In this document: positions 37,090-46,249 of the stretch, piece after piece
Layout of the letters: every line of letters starts with the position of its first letter
How positions within the stretch are numbered: the first letter of the stretch is position 1
Assembly (NCBI GenBank): GCA_022823725.1
Contig: JAJEHL010000026.1
Location: forward strand, 1 to 64,000
DNA length: 64,000 bases
Direction: 5' to 3'
From: Candidatus Latescibacterota bacterium
GTDB lineage: Bacteria; Latescibacterota; UBA2968
The notes under the pieces: generated by a model
Seen by the model: the letters and a program-made list of their open reading frames with translations, nothing else
What the model was told of the DNA's origin: nothing
The model's database searches: none
Made by a program: the position numbers and the translations under genes

Positions 37090-37222
37090 ATCTTCTGGAT
37101 CGCGGCTCAAAAACATGCCGCGATGACGGGCGAGGCATGCCTCGCCCCTACGGTTGCTTCACACTTCACGGCCCCTCTTTTTTATCTGCGTTCATCTGCG
37201 TTCATCTGCGGATTACACTTCC
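37090..37222 (+). repeat. Repeat A + repeat B + simple repeat tract
   Basis: Repeat A (37090-37127) joins repeat B (37128-37147). TTCACACTTCAC and a TCTGCGTTCA tandem run right up to the phosphoglycerate mutase ATG at 37223. The composite order A-B-tract is also seen at 60152-60304. AT-rich sequence at 36953-37089 could hold the aconitase promoter, but I see no clear boxes. Confidence 0.85.
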
Positions 37223-38779
37223 ATGACCAACCAACGCTTTGTCGCACTCATCATCCTCGACGGCTGGGGATTAAACCCGCGCCGGGACCACAACGCCGTG
37301 GCCCTTGCCAGCACCCCGACAATGGACCGCATCTGGGCCAATTGCGCCCACACCACCCTCAACACCTCGGGACGCGCAGTCGGCCTCCCCGACGGGTTAA
37401 TGGGCAACTCCGAAGTCGGGCACCTCAACCTGGGCGCTGGGCGCACCGTCATGCAAGCCATGACCCAGATCGACGACCGCATACGAGACGGCAGCCTGTA
37501 CAAAAACGAAGCACTAATCGCCGCCATAGACCGCATCAAAAACCACAACCGCAACCTCCACCTCATCGGCCTCGTCTCCGACGGCGGCGTACACTCATGG
37601 CCCGGACACTACGAGGGCCTCATCAAAATGGCAGCCGAGCGCGGCCTCCCCCCAGACCGCCTCTTCATCCACGCCTTCACAGACGGACGCGACACACCGC
37701 CCCAAAGCGCAATCCACCGCATGCGCGAACTCCTCGCCATGTTCAAAACCTATGGCATTGGCCGCGTCGCCTCCATATCCGGGCGCTATTACGCCATGGA
37801 CCGCGACCACCGTTGGGAACGCACCCAAATCGCCTACGACCTGCTCACACAGGGCAAAGGCATCACAGAAACCGACCCCATCACAGCCATAAAAAACGCC
37901 TATAACAAGGGTGAAACCGACGAATTTATCAAACCCATCGCCATCGCCGACAGCACAGGCAAAACCACCATAAAAGATGGGGACAGCGTCATATTCTTCA
38001 ACTTCCGCGGCGACAGACCCCGGCAAATCACCCGCGCCTTTGCACTCAAAAACTTCGACGGCTTTCAACGCCATATCTGGCCCAAAGTACACTTCACCAC
38101 CCTCACCCGATACGAAGCCGACGTACCCGTCACCGGCATCGCCTACCCCCCCGAAACCCTCTCGCAAAACATGCCCAACATCTGTGGCTCCGTCATCGCC
38201 CGGGCGAACAAACGACAACTACGCATTGCAGAAACAGAAAAATACGCCCACGTCACCTTCTTCTTCAACGGCCAACGGGAAACACCCTTTGACGGCGAAG
38301 AACGCATCCTCGTACCATCCCCCAAAGACGTCCCCACCTACGACCACAAACCCGAAATGAGCGCACCTGAAATCGCAGACCGATTCACAGAAGCCATCGC
38401 AACCAACCAATACGACACCGCAATATGCAACTTCGCCAACCCCGACATGGTGGGCCACACCGGCATCCTCGACGCCGCCATACAGGCCGTCACCACCGTT
38501 GACACCTGCCTGGACCGCGTCCTCAAAGCCATAGAAAAAGCAAATGGCGCGGCCATCGTCACCGCTGACCACGGCAACGCCGAACAAATGATCCACTACA
38601 ACACCAGCGAACCCCACACCGCACACACCACCAACCCCGTACCCTTTGTACTCGTTGACCCCACCTACAAGGGAAAACTGCGCGAAGGCGGCACCTTGCG
38701 CGACGTTGCCCCCACCCTGCTCTCCCTCCTCAACCTGTCAAAACCCGATGAAATGACTGGGAAGGATCTGCGAAAATAA
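37223..38779 (+). CDS. gpmI: Cofactor-independent phosphoglycerate mutase
   Basis: A 518-residue GpmI of normal length. LIILDGWG supplies the first metal Asp, and MGNSEVGHLNLGAGR holds the phosphorylated Ser. DGRDTPP, GRYYAMDRDHRWER, YHxK-region residues and the C-terminal TADHGNAEQM complete the alkaline-phosphatase-like metal site. It interconverts 2- and 3-phosphoglycerate in glycolysis. The start at ATG 37223 lacks a visible Shine-Dalgarno because the repeat tract reaches the start codon. Confidence 0.95.
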   Translation: MTNQRFVALIILDGWGLNPRRDHNAVALASTPTMDRIWANCAHTTLNTSGRAVGLPDGLMGNSEVGHLNLGAGRTVMQAMTQIDDRIRDGSLYKNEALIAAIDRIKNHNRNLHLIGLVSDGGVHSWPGHYEGLIKMAAERGLPPDRLFIHAFTDGRDTPPQSAIHRMRELLAMFKTYGIGRVASISGRYYAMDRDHRWERTQIAYDLLTQGKGITETDPITAIKNAYNKGETDEFIKPIAIADSTGKTTIKDGDSVIFFNFRGDRPRQITRAFALKNFDGFQRHIWPKVHFTTLTRYEADVPVTGIAYPPETLSQNMPNICGSVIARANKRQLRIAETEKYAHVTFFFNGQRETPFDGEERILVPSPKDVPTYDHKPEMSAPEIADRFTEAIATNQYDTAICNFANPDMVGHTGILDAAIQAVTTVDTCLDRVLKAIEKANGAAIVTADHGNAEQMIHYNTSEPHTAHTTNPVPFVLVDPTYKGKLREGGTLRDVAPTLLSLLNLSKPDEMTGKDLRK

Positions 38780-38783
38780 TCAA

Positions 38784-40214
38784 TCAACCACCTTCATACT
38801 CCTCCCAAACCGGAATCGTCCCCGCAGTTGGACCATCCTTTACCAGCAGCCGTTCGCCATCTGTAAAACCTTCTGGACGCCCGGCCAATTCCCCAATAAG
38901 ACGGGACCGCCACATCGCGATCTCGTCCGCCCATCCGGGATCATCGGCGAGATTATTCATCTCGCAGGGATCATTCTCCACATCGAAAAACAGCTCTCGC
39001 CCCTGCCCTGGCAAATAAGCGAACTTGCGCTTGCCATCCGTCACATATTGCATCCCGCTATTTGACGTAGGCACACTCGCGCACTCGCCGTGAACATAAT
39101 CTCGCCACCCCGCTTGTGAATCGCGAATAATCGGCAAAACACTCTCCCCATCCACCGTATCCGGAATCGGAACACCCACCGCATCGAGCAACGTCGGCAT
39201 AATATCCATCAACTCAACCGGATGATCCATCACCTGCTCTTGCGGCAACCCCAGACTATTGGGAAACTTCATCAACAGCGGAACCCGCGCAGACGGCTCA
39301 AAAGGATTGCGCTTTCGCAACCACTGATGATCGCCCAGCATCTCCCCGTGATCAGATGCAAACACAACAATCGTATTACTCGGCAACACGCGATTGCTAA
39401 CCAGACGCGCAATCTGGTGATCGATATGCTCGACACACCCGTAATAACCCGCGCGCGTCGCCTTCATAACCGGAGGATCCAGACACAAGCGCCAGCACTC
39501 CGGCTGCAACCCCCGCACAGGACCGTCAAAAACCCGCGCCCAATCCCCCACATAAGGCTCTGGCAAATCCATCGCCATATACTTATCAAAATAATGTGCG
39601 GGCGGCGTAACCGGCTGGTGCGGATGGATAAAATTAACCGCCAGAAACCACGGCTGATCCCCCCTTTGCGAATCGATAAACTCCAACCCCTTTTGTGTAC
39701 ACCAGTTCGTAAAATGCAAATGCTCATCCAAATGCCACGGGCGCCCTGGAAAACCATTGCTATACATCCCGTGGGCATCAGAAGCCCGGTGCCACGCCGC
39801 GCCATTCTCGCGCACATACTTCTGATAATCATTATCAACCCCTGAAATCGGACTATCCGCCCATTCAGCGGAATCAAACCCCAGTTCCCTCGCGGGCGGA
39901 CCCCAGTGCGCCTTGCCCGAAAGATGGGTGCGATACCCCGCATCGCGCAAAACCCCGGGCAACGTCGGCCACGGCAGCGGTGCTGATGCATTTTGAAGCG
40001 CGCCGTGATTGCTCGGCTTGCGCCCCGTAATCACCGTACGGCGAGCCGGCACACACACCGGACAAGCCGAATAAGCACTGCTAAAACGCACTCCCGACGC
40101 AGCCATAAAGTCCAGATTGGGCGTCTGCAACACGGGATGGCCTTCAATACCGAGGCAATCGCCGCGTTGCTGATCCGTCATAATAAGTAAAATATTGGGT
40201 CTGTTATCTGGCAT
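38784..40214 (-). CDS. Sulfatase (type I, formylglycine)
   Basis: A 476-residue sulfatase. PNILLIMTDQQRGD gives the N-terminal metal Asp, and CVPAR (Cys 54) is the CxPxR site for conversion to formylglycine. VFASDHGEMLGDH is the second metal site. No signal peptide is visible from ATG 40214, the start preceded by AGGAG, so it appears cytoplasmic. Its ATG overlaps the RlmB-like gene stop by one base. The substrate is unknown; organisms of this type often carry many sulfatases for sulfated polysaccharides. Confidence 0.9.
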   Translation of the reverse strand: MPDNRPNILLIMTDQQRGDCLGIEGHPVLQTPNLDFMAASGVRFSSAYSACPVCVPARRTVITGRKPSNHGALQNASAPLPWPTLPGVLRDAGYRTHLSGKAHWGPPARELGFDSAEWADSPISGVDNDYQKYVRENGAAWHRASDAHGMYSNGFPGRPWHLDEHLHFTNWCTQKGLEFIDSQRGDQPWFLAVNFIHPHQPVTPPAHYFDKYMAMDLPEPYVGDWARVFDGPVRGLQPECWRLCLDPPVMKATRAGYYGCVEHIDHQIARLVSNRVLPSNTIVVFASDHGEMLGDHQWLRKRNPFEPSARVPLLMKFPNSLGLPQEQVMDHPVELMDIMPTLLDAVGVPIPDTVDGESVLPIIRDSQAGWRDYVHGECASVPTSNSGMQYVTDGKRKFAYLPGQGRELFFDVENDPCEMNNLADDPGWADEIAMWRSRLIGELAGRPEGFTDGERLLVKDGPTAGTIPVWEEYEGG

Positions 40215-40927
40215 TATAATCTCCTTTGAAAATGATGCATACAAATCGCAGCGGCGGCAGACACATTCAGAGACCCGATAGCACCGCGGGGAGCAATGCG
40301 GCATATTTCATCGCACTTATCGCGCGTAAGGCGTCGCATCCCGCTCTCCTCATTCCCCAGCACCAGAAGCCAGGAACGATCTGCTGAAAACGCGCTCAAA
40401 TCCTTCTCCTCATGCTCAGAAGTCCCCAAAACCCACAACCCCGCATCCTTCGCCACATCCAGAGCGCGACTCAAATTGGTCTGAACAGAAAACGGAACAT
40501 ACTCGACCCCCCCTGAAGCAACATCGTATGCCGCGCCCGTCAGCGAAGCGGAACGATCTCGGCTAAGCAAAACACCGCGCACCCCAAAAAAAGCCGCCGT
40601 GCGAAAAATTGCACCCAGATTTTGCGGATCCTGCACCGTATCCAGCGCCAAAAAAAGACCCGCATTATCGGCAAACAGTTCCGCGAGATCACAACCCGGA
40701 TGTTCTTTAATCGCCGCTTCCGCATCTCCCCCACGAGATCGCCCCTGCCGCACAGCCTCCTGTTCGCCCCGTCCAAAAAACACCCGCACACCAATCTCCT
40801 CTGCCCGTTCCCGCACAACGCCCCATGTGCCAGCCGGTTTGGAAGGCAATCGAATATCAATAACATCTTGCGGACGCTTTTCTATCACCGCCAGAATACT
40901 GTGCGGATTCTTGAGATATATCGGCAT
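40214..40927 (-). CDS. SpoU/TrmH-family RNA 2'-O-methyltransferase (RlmB-like)
   Basis: A 237-residue SPOUT methyltransferase. An N-terminal substrate-binding domain (NPHSILAVIEKRP) is followed by the three knotted-fold motifs LDTVQDPQNLGAIFRTAAFFG, LVLGNEESGMR and GSLNVSAAAAI. The layout is that of RlmB, which methylates a guanosine of 23S rRNA. ATG 40927 is chosen because the upstream extension is unlike the family. It lies between DUF2231 and a sulfatase on the same strand. Confidence 0.88.
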   Translation of the reverse strand: MPIYLKNPHSILAVIEKRPQDVIDIRLPSKPAGTWGVVRERAEEIGVRVFFGRGEQEAVRQGRSRGGDAEAAIKEHPGCDLAELFADNAGLFLALDTVQDPQNLGAIFRTAAFFGVRGVLLSRDRSASLTGAAYDVASGGVEYVPFSVQTNLSRALDVAKDAGLWVLGTSEHEEKDLSAFSADRSWLLVLGNEESGMRRLTRDKCDEICRIAPRGAIGSLNVSAAAAICMHHFQRRL

Positions 40928-40934
40928 ATTGTCT

Positions 40935-41420
40935 CTATTTGCTCTCAAATTTATCGACCCGCGGTACGCGCTTCTCCAACTCAATCTGTGACGTAACCGG
41001 CTCTGTTCCAGCACCGTAAAAATAAACCAGATGTCCCCCCGTATATCCAGCCGCGCACACCAGACCCGCGGTCACAAGACCAAAAACGAGATACACATAG
41101 CGAACAAACCCGACAAATTTCTTCTTCAAAACAAAATGCGTGCGCACCAGTACCAGAGCAACAGCGAGGAACGCGGTAACCGTACCCAGCGTATCGTGAT
41201 CCTCTAAATCTGCGGCAATACCATCAATATGTTGCGCGACCTCGGCAGCACTATCCCCGGTAAGCGCGACCGGAATCGCGCTCAAAGCACCCAGCGAAAA
41301 GAGCAAAAACCCCGCTCTCAAAAAAAAATCGCGATCATTCAATATCCCAATCGCATCGCAAACAACGCCGATGGTCAGCAACACAATGGGAAAATGAGCA
41401 ATGAAGGGATGAATATCCAT
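40935..41420 (-). CDS. DUF2231 membrane protein
   Basis: A 161-residue protein with four predicted membrane segments. It opens HPFIAHFPIVLLTIG, the DUF2231 hallmark, and ends with GYTGGHLVYFYGAGT. A redox or heme-related membrane role has been suggested for relatives, but the function is unknown. It precedes the RlmB-like gene by 7 bp and is likely first in that operon. Confidence 0.85.
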   Translation of the reverse strand: MDIHPFIAHFPIVLLTIGVVCDAIGILNDRDFFLRAGFLLFSLGALSAIPVALTGDSAAEVAQHIDGIAADLEDHDTLGTVTAFLAVALVLVRTHFVLKKKFVGFVRYVYLVFGLVTAGLVCAAGYTGGHLVYFYGAGTEPVTSQIELEKRVPRVDKFESK

Positions 41421-41513
41421 AACAAAAAAAAACTATTTCAATCGAGCGACAAATCCATTACAATGAGCGCGTTAAGATAAAAACAAACAAGACCCACCAC
41501 AAGGAAGGATTAC

Positions 41514-42845
41514 ATGAACGACCGACCAAACATCTTATTTATGCACTCGCACAACACCGGAACCTATATCGAACCTTACGGACACGCCGTACCAACGCCG
41601 CATCTACAGCAATTGGCAGAACAAGGCGTACTGTTTCGGCGGGCGTATGCCACAGCCCCCACCTGTTCCCCCAGCAGAGCCAGCTTCTTAACCGGCATGT
41701 ATCCCCATACCTGTGGCATGACGGGTCTTGCACACCGCGGCTTTGCCATGTCCAATTACGACTGGCATGCCGCCCGCATCTTCAAAACACATGGCTACTT
41801 CACCGCAACCGCTGGCGTAGAACACACCGCGCCGGACCTGGACACAATTGGATACCGCGAAATCCTCTCCGGACTGGACACAAATTACCCCGGCCAGCCC
41901 AAATGGATTGAACCCGCGGATGCCGTCGTAGATTTCTTGCAAAACGCACCCCAACAACCCTTCTTCCTCAACCTGGGATTAAACGAAACGCACCGACCAT
42001 TTCACAGCGCCGAACCCGACAAATACCCCGCAGAACGCGAACAATACTGCATTCCACCCCGGCCCCTGCCCGACACACCGGAAACCCGCGCCGACACAGC
42101 CGACTACAAAGCCTCTGCACGCATCATGGACAACCACTACGGCAACGTACTCACAGCACTCGAAGAAACCGGCCTATCCGACAACACCCTCGTATGCTGC
42201 TTTGCCGACCACGGCTTGCAATTTCCGCGCAACATGTGCAACCTCACGGACCACGGCATTGGCGTGTACCTCATCATACGCGGACCGGGTGGATTTGAAG
42301 GCGGAAAAGTCGTAAACGCGATGGTTAGCTTAATGGACCTGTTGCCCACCGCATATCGCGCTGCAGGCATTGCAATACCCGACCATGTACAGGGAAAATC
42401 CCTACACCCTCTGATAAATGAAGACCGCCACCGGGAAGAAATTTTTTCAGAAGTAACCTATCACGCCGCGTATGAACCCATGCGCAGCATCCGCACCGAA
42501 AGATACAAATATATTCGGCGATACGACAACCGCGACAAACTCGTATTGCCCAACGTGGATGACACACCGACAAAAGCCTTTTTACTCAATCAAAACTGGG
42601 AAGAATTGCCGCGCGATCAGGAAATGTTATACGATCTCATATTCGACCCCGATGAAGCGCACAACATCATTGACCGGGAAGACATGGCACCTATCCGGAA
42701 AGAGCTGAGCCACCGATTGCACGCCTGGATGAAAGAAACAAATGACCCCCTCTTACCAGACGGACACATCGCCGCACCGGGTGGTTCTAAGGTCAACAAC
42801 TCCGACGGACGCTCGCCGAATGAGGCGCCAGAGGTCGTGGTGTAG
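41514..42845 (+). CDS. Sulfatase, variant metal site
   Basis: A 443-residue sulfatase. CSPSR (Cys 51) is the formylglycine site and CFADHGLQF the C-terminal metal site. At the N-terminus PNILFMHSHN has His where the other two sulfatases have the metal-binding Asp (TDQQ, SDQQ). This could be a subfamily trait. AAGGAAGG precedes ATG 41514. It is followed by the alcohol dehydrogenase gene (28-bp gap), so desulfation and oxidation may act on one pathway. Confidence 0.88.
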   Translation: MNDRPNILFMHSHNTGTYIEPYGHAVPTPHLQQLAEQGVLFRRAYATAPTCSPSRASFLTGMYPHTCGMTGLAHRGFAMSNYDWHAARIFKTHGYFTATAGVEHTAPDLDTIGYREILSGLDTNYPGQPKWIEPADAVVDFLQNAPQQPFFLNLGLNETHRPFHSAEPDKYPAEREQYCIPPRPLPDTPETRADTADYKASARIMDNHYGNVLTALEETGLSDNTLVCCFADHGLQFPRNMCNLTDHGIGVYLIIRGPGGFEGGKVVNAMVSLMDLLPTAYRAAGIAIPDHVQGKSLHPLINEDRHREEIFSEVTYHAAYEPMRSIRTERYKYIRRYDNRDKLVLPNVDDTPTKAFLLNQNWEELPRDQEMLYDLIFDPDEAHNIIDREDMAPIRKELSHRLHAWMKETNDPLLPDGHIAAPGGSKVNNSDGRSPNEAPEVVV

Positions 42846-42873
42846 ATCATATAATTTTTTAAGGAGGAACCCC

Positions 42874-43971
42874 ATGAAAATGCAAGCATCACTACTCTAT
42901 GAACCGGGCAGGCCGCTGGAAGTGGCGGACCTGGACCTCGAAGGACCGAAGGACGACGAAGTCATGGTACGCATGATCGCCACCGGCGTATGTCACAGTT
43001 GCCTGCACGTCGTAGATGGAAGCTGGACCGGATTTCCAATGCCCATGGTATTGGGCGATGAAGGAGCTGGAATCGTAGAAGAAATAGGACCTGGCGTTCG
43101 GCACGTAAAACCCGGCGACCACGTCATCCTATCCTGGGCATCGACATGCGGGCGCTGTCACTACTGCGTAACCGGACTATCGCACCTGTGTGAACGCACC
43201 CCGCCGGGCAAAGGCGTATTGATGGACGGCACATCCAGAATGAAAATAAAAGGACAAACCGTGTACCATTACGGACCCGCGTGCAGCTATGCCTCATACT
43301 CCGTCATGCCCGCATCCTGTGCGATCCCCATACGAAACGACATGCCCCTCGAAGTCGCCGCATTAATCGGATGCTCGGTCATGACCGGCGTCGGCTCCGT
43401 CATCAACACCGCTGCCGTAACGCCTGGCGCGAGCATGGCCGTATTCGGCGCAGGGGGAATTGGCCTCAACGTCATACAGGGCGGAACCCTCGTCCAGGCA
43501 CACCCGATAATCGCAATCGACATCAACCCCGCCAAACTGGAATACGCAAAATCCTTTGGCGCAACACACACCATAGACGCCAGCAAAGAAAATCCGGTCG
43601 AAGCCATAAAAGACCTCACCGGACGCGGGGCGGATTATTCATTTGTAGCAGTCGGCAACGCGCAAGTCATCAATCAAGCGTGGGATTGTCTCGCATCCAG
43701 AGGCCAGTGCCTACTCATCGGCCTGCCCCCAACCGGCTCCACCGTCACATTTGACACCGGCAACCTCCAATCCAACGAACGCATCCTGCGCGGCTGCAAA
43801 TACGGAAGCGCGAGAACATGGGACGACTTCCCGCGCATGGTCGAACTCTATCTGGCAGGCAAACTAAAAATCGACGAACTCGTAACCCGGCGATTTGACC
43901 TCGAAGGCGCCAACGACGCATTTGACGCCCTGGCGGCTGGAGAAGTCGCGCGGGGATTGATCGTTTTCTAA
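42874..43971 (+). CDS. Zinc-dependent alcohol dehydrogenase (MDR family)
   Basis: A 365-residue medium-chain dehydrogenase. The catalytic-zinc Cys 40 is in TGVCHSC. The structural-zinc Cys cluster CGRCHYCVTGLSHLC is complete, and FGAGGIGLNVIQG is the NAD(P) loop. The usual GHEGAG is GDEGAG, so an Asp replaces the second zinc ligand His. AAGGAGG precedes ATG 42874. It is probably co-transcribed with the sulfatase upstream. Confidence 0.9.
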   Translation: MKMQASLLYEPGRPLEVADLDLEGPKDDEVMVRMIATGVCHSCLHVVDGSWTGFPMPMVLGDEGAGIVEEIGPGVRHVKPGDHVILSWASTCGRCHYCVTGLSHLCERTPPGKGVLMDGTSRMKIKGQTVYHYGPACSYASYSVMPASCAIPIRNDMPLEVAALIGCSVMTGVGSVINTAAVTPGASMAVFGAGGIGLNVIQGGTLVQAHPIIAIDINPAKLEYAKSFGATHTIDASKENPVEAIKDLTGRGADYSFVAVGNAQVINQAWDCLASRGQCLLIGLPPTGSTVTFDTGNLQSNERILRGCKYGSARTWDDFPRMVELYLAGKLKIDELVTRRFDLEGANDAFDALAAGEVARGLIVF

Positions 43972-43972
43972 A

Positions 43973-44383
43973 TCAAAGACTATCTACAGGACTGGAAGCG
44001 GGGAAAATAGTAGTAATCTGCGTAAGCGAATCTGAAAACGAAACCCGGGGAGAGTCAGTCCGGCTCGAATCCATAACAGCAGCCGGCGACTCGGGAGACC
44101 GTGTCATCGCGGGATCGGGCTGCGACTTGCGGATACCCAAAACCGCAAACAGGACAATCCCCATCGCAAAAGCCATCTGATAAACGGGCAAGCGCACCGG
44201 GAACCTGAGAAAACGCAACACATTGCCCCCACTGCGTTCTCGCGCAGACATCCGGGCAACAACAGCATTGCGAATCGCCGGATCCGGTTCAAGACCGCCG
44301 GATCTGGGAACCGCAAGCACCTGGCTCAACATCCCATCTACATCTTTTTTATTTTTAAACTCAATAGGAATAACCCGCTTCAT
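43973..44383 (-). CDS. Putative anti-sigma factor
   Basis: A 136-residue protein with a cytoplasmic N-terminal part (about 1-75), one hydrophobic span (PVYQMAFAMGIVLFAVLG) and a Ser/Pro-rich tail outside. The layout and position directly after an ECF sigma gene suggest an anti-sigma factor, though no zinc HxxxCxxC motif is present. GAGGAG spaces best to ATG 44383; ATG 44389 also exists. The RBS lies in the intergenic gap beside the sigma stop, so translation is probably coupled. Confidence 0.65.
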   Translation of the reverse strand: MKRVIPIEFKNKKDVDGMLSQVLAVPRSGGLEPDPAIRNAVVARMSARERSGGNVLRFLRFPVRLPVYQMAFAMGIVLFAVLGIRKSQPDPAMTRSPESPAAVMDSSRTDSPRVSFSDSLTQITTIFPASSPVDSL

Positions 44384-44393
44384 ATCCATCTCC

Positions 44394-44981
44394 TCATCCA
44401 CACAGGGAATTTCGCCCCTGAAGTCTCTCTGCCAACTTCTGCGTAACATGGTGCAGCCTCGATTTAACCGTCCCCTCGGGACACTGGAGAATCTGGCTAA
44501 TCTCTCGAATACTGCGACACTCCTGATGCCGCAATAAAAACGTCGTACGCTGATCCACACTGAGCTGATCCAACTCATCCATCAGCGCACTTAGAAAAGC
44601 CCGTTCATCGCACGCTTTTTCTATTGCATGATCACCGCCAATCCACCCACAATGCAAATCGATATCGGGATCATTAACCACAATTTTCCGCACACTCTGC
44701 TTGCGATACTCATTCTTGCACATATTGTGTGCAACCGTATAAAGCCAGGACGTAAACGCATGCCCCCGCTTAAACCGGGCGGGCTTCTCGACAATCTTCA
44801 AAAACAAATCCTGCAAAAAATCCTGCGCCTTCTCCTCATCCCCGCCCAGCATGCGATGAAAATAATAAAGCATGCGCTTGCTATATCGGGCATAGAGTTC
44901 GTCAAACGCGGCCGCATCGCCTCGCTGAATGCGGGACATGAGCTTTTCATCGGTAAGCGTGTGGTATTTTCTCGGGAACAT
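44394..44981 (-). CDS. ECF (extracytoplasmic function) sigma factor
   Basis: A 195-residue sigma-70-family protein. Region 2 reads FDELYARYSKRMLYYFHRML and EKAQDFLQDLFLKIV; region 4 ends with SIREISQILQCPEGTVKSRLHHV, a helix-turn-helix. Regions 1 and 3 are absent, as in ECF factors. The following gene is its probable membrane-bound inhibitor. A candidate self-controlled promoter lies at 45026-45054. Confidence 0.93.
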   Translation of the reverse strand: MFPRKYHTLTDEKLMSRIQRGDAAAFDELYARYSKRMLYYFHRMLGGDEEKAQDFLQDLFLKIVEKPARFKRGHAFTSWLYTVAHNMCKNEYRKQSVRKIVVNDPDIDLHCGWIGGDHAIEKACDERAFLSALMDELDQLSVDQRTTFLLRHQECRSIREISQILQCPEGTVKSRLHHVTQKLAERLQGRNSLCG

Positions 44982-45025
44982 AAAAATCCAAACAGTGCGT
45001 GATTTACTGCGCGTCTCTACCTATT

Positions 45026-45054
45026 GCATACACCTGACATTGCCAAAAGGTTCA
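45026..45054 (-). promoter_or_regulatory. Candidate ECF-type promoter
   Basis: On the minus strand TGAACC (45049-45054) and GTATGC (45026-45031) are separated by 17 bp, with TTTT directly after the -35-like box. The AAC core of the -35 is common to ECF promoters. It points to the sigma gene and would allow autoregulation. Motif evidence only. Confidence 0.35.
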
Positions 45055-45136
45055 AAATTTTTTTATTTTTTATTTATATTAAGGCGGTCATTGATTTTTG
45101 ATTTGTGTAACCCCCTCAATTAAACCGGAGGCAACA

Positions 45137-46246
45137 GTGGAAAGCGTAAAACGTCGCGACTTCATAAAAAAAGCCGGACTTGCTGGCGGTGCTGCATTAT
45201 TGGCGGGCTGTGCATCCCCCCAGGAAACCGGGGCACCTGCTGTACAAACGCGCAAAAAATACGAATGGAAAATGGTCACAACCTGGCCGCCGCACTTCCC
45301 CATCCTGGGAGAATCTGCTGAACACATCGCCAAATGGGCAGAAGAAATGTCTGAAGGCCAGCTCAAAATACAGGTCTATGGCGGCGGCGAACTCATCCCC
45401 CCCCTCGAAGGCTTTGACGCCGTAAGCGCGGGCACCGCGGAAATGTGCCACGGCGCCGCGTATTACTGGGCGGGAAAAGCGCAGGCAACACAATTCTTTG
45501 CCTCCGTACCCTTTGGCATGAACGCCCAACAGATGAACGCCTGGATCACCAGCGGCGGTGGCCTCGCCCTATGGGAAGAACTCTACGCCCCATTCAACCT
45601 CATCCCCATCCCCGCTGGCAACACCGGCGTACAAATGGGCGGCTGGTTCAACCGCGAAATCAACGCCGTAAGCGACCTTCAGGGCCTCAAAATGCGCATC
45701 CCGGGCCTCGGCGGCAAAGTCATCTCCAAAGCCGGCGGATCGGCCATATTATCAGCCGGAGCAGAAATCTTCACCAACCTCGAACGCGGCGTCATCGACG
45801 CAACCGAATGGATTGGACCTTATCACGACACCCTCATGGGCTTTTACAAAGCCGCCAAATACTATTACTATCCCGGCTGGCACGAACCCGGCACCGTCAT
45901 AGAACTCATCATCAACAAATCCGCCTACGAAACCCTGCCCAAAAACCTGCAAGACATCGTGCGAACCGCTGCAGCGCGCGCAAATGCCTGGGCACTATCG
46001 GAATTTGAAGCCAAAAACAATGCGTATCTGCAAACCCTCACCAAAGACCACAACGTAATCCTGAAAAAATTCCCCGACGAAGTCCTCAAAACACTTGAAA
46101 AATACGCCGGGGAAGTCATAGATGAACTCGTCGCAGCCGATGCCATGAGCAAAAAAGTCTATGAATCATTTGAAGCATTTCGGAAACAAATGAACGGCTG
46201 GGCGGCGATATCGGAGAAGATTTATTACGAGAACTTGAGTGCATGA
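45137..46246 (+). CDS. TRAP transporter solute-binding protein (DctP-type), Tat lipoprotein
   Basis: A 369-residue periplasmic binding protein. The signal has the twin-arginine motif RRDFIKKAG (Arg 6-7) and a lipobox LAGC with Cys 25, so it is probably a Tat-exported lipoprotein. The body has the DctP/TAXI-like blocks WKMVTTWPPHFPILGES, GLKMRIPGLGGKV and GVIDATEWIGPY. The last resembles alpha-keto acid-binding TRAP proteins. GTG 45137 is preferred, with CGGAGG 5 bp upstream. The permease genes lie convergently just downstream. Confidence 0.9.
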   Translation: MESVKRRDFIKKAGLAGGAALLAGCASPQETGAPAVQTRKKYEWKMVTTWPPHFPILGESAEHIAKWAEEMSEGQLKIQVYGGGELIPPLEGFDAVSAGTAEMCHGAAYYWAGKAQATQFFASVPFGMNAQQMNAWITSGGGLALWEELYAPFNLIPIPAGNTGVQMGGWFNREINAVSDLQGLKMRIPGLGGKVISKAGGSAILSAGAEIFTNLERGVIDATEWIGPYHDTLMGFYKAAKYYYYPGWHEPGTVIELIINKSAYETLPKNLQDIVRTAAARANAWALSEFEAKNNAYLQTLTKDHNVILKKFPDEVLKTLEKYAGEVIDELVAADAMSKKVYESFEAFRKQMNGWAAISEKIYYENLSA

Positions 46247-46249
46247 TCG

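Noticed and set aside
35078-37090. A 670-codon open frame on the plus strand opposite aconitase.
   Set aside because: It is antisense to a complete, well-conserved aconitase gene and has a composition typical of a shadow frame.
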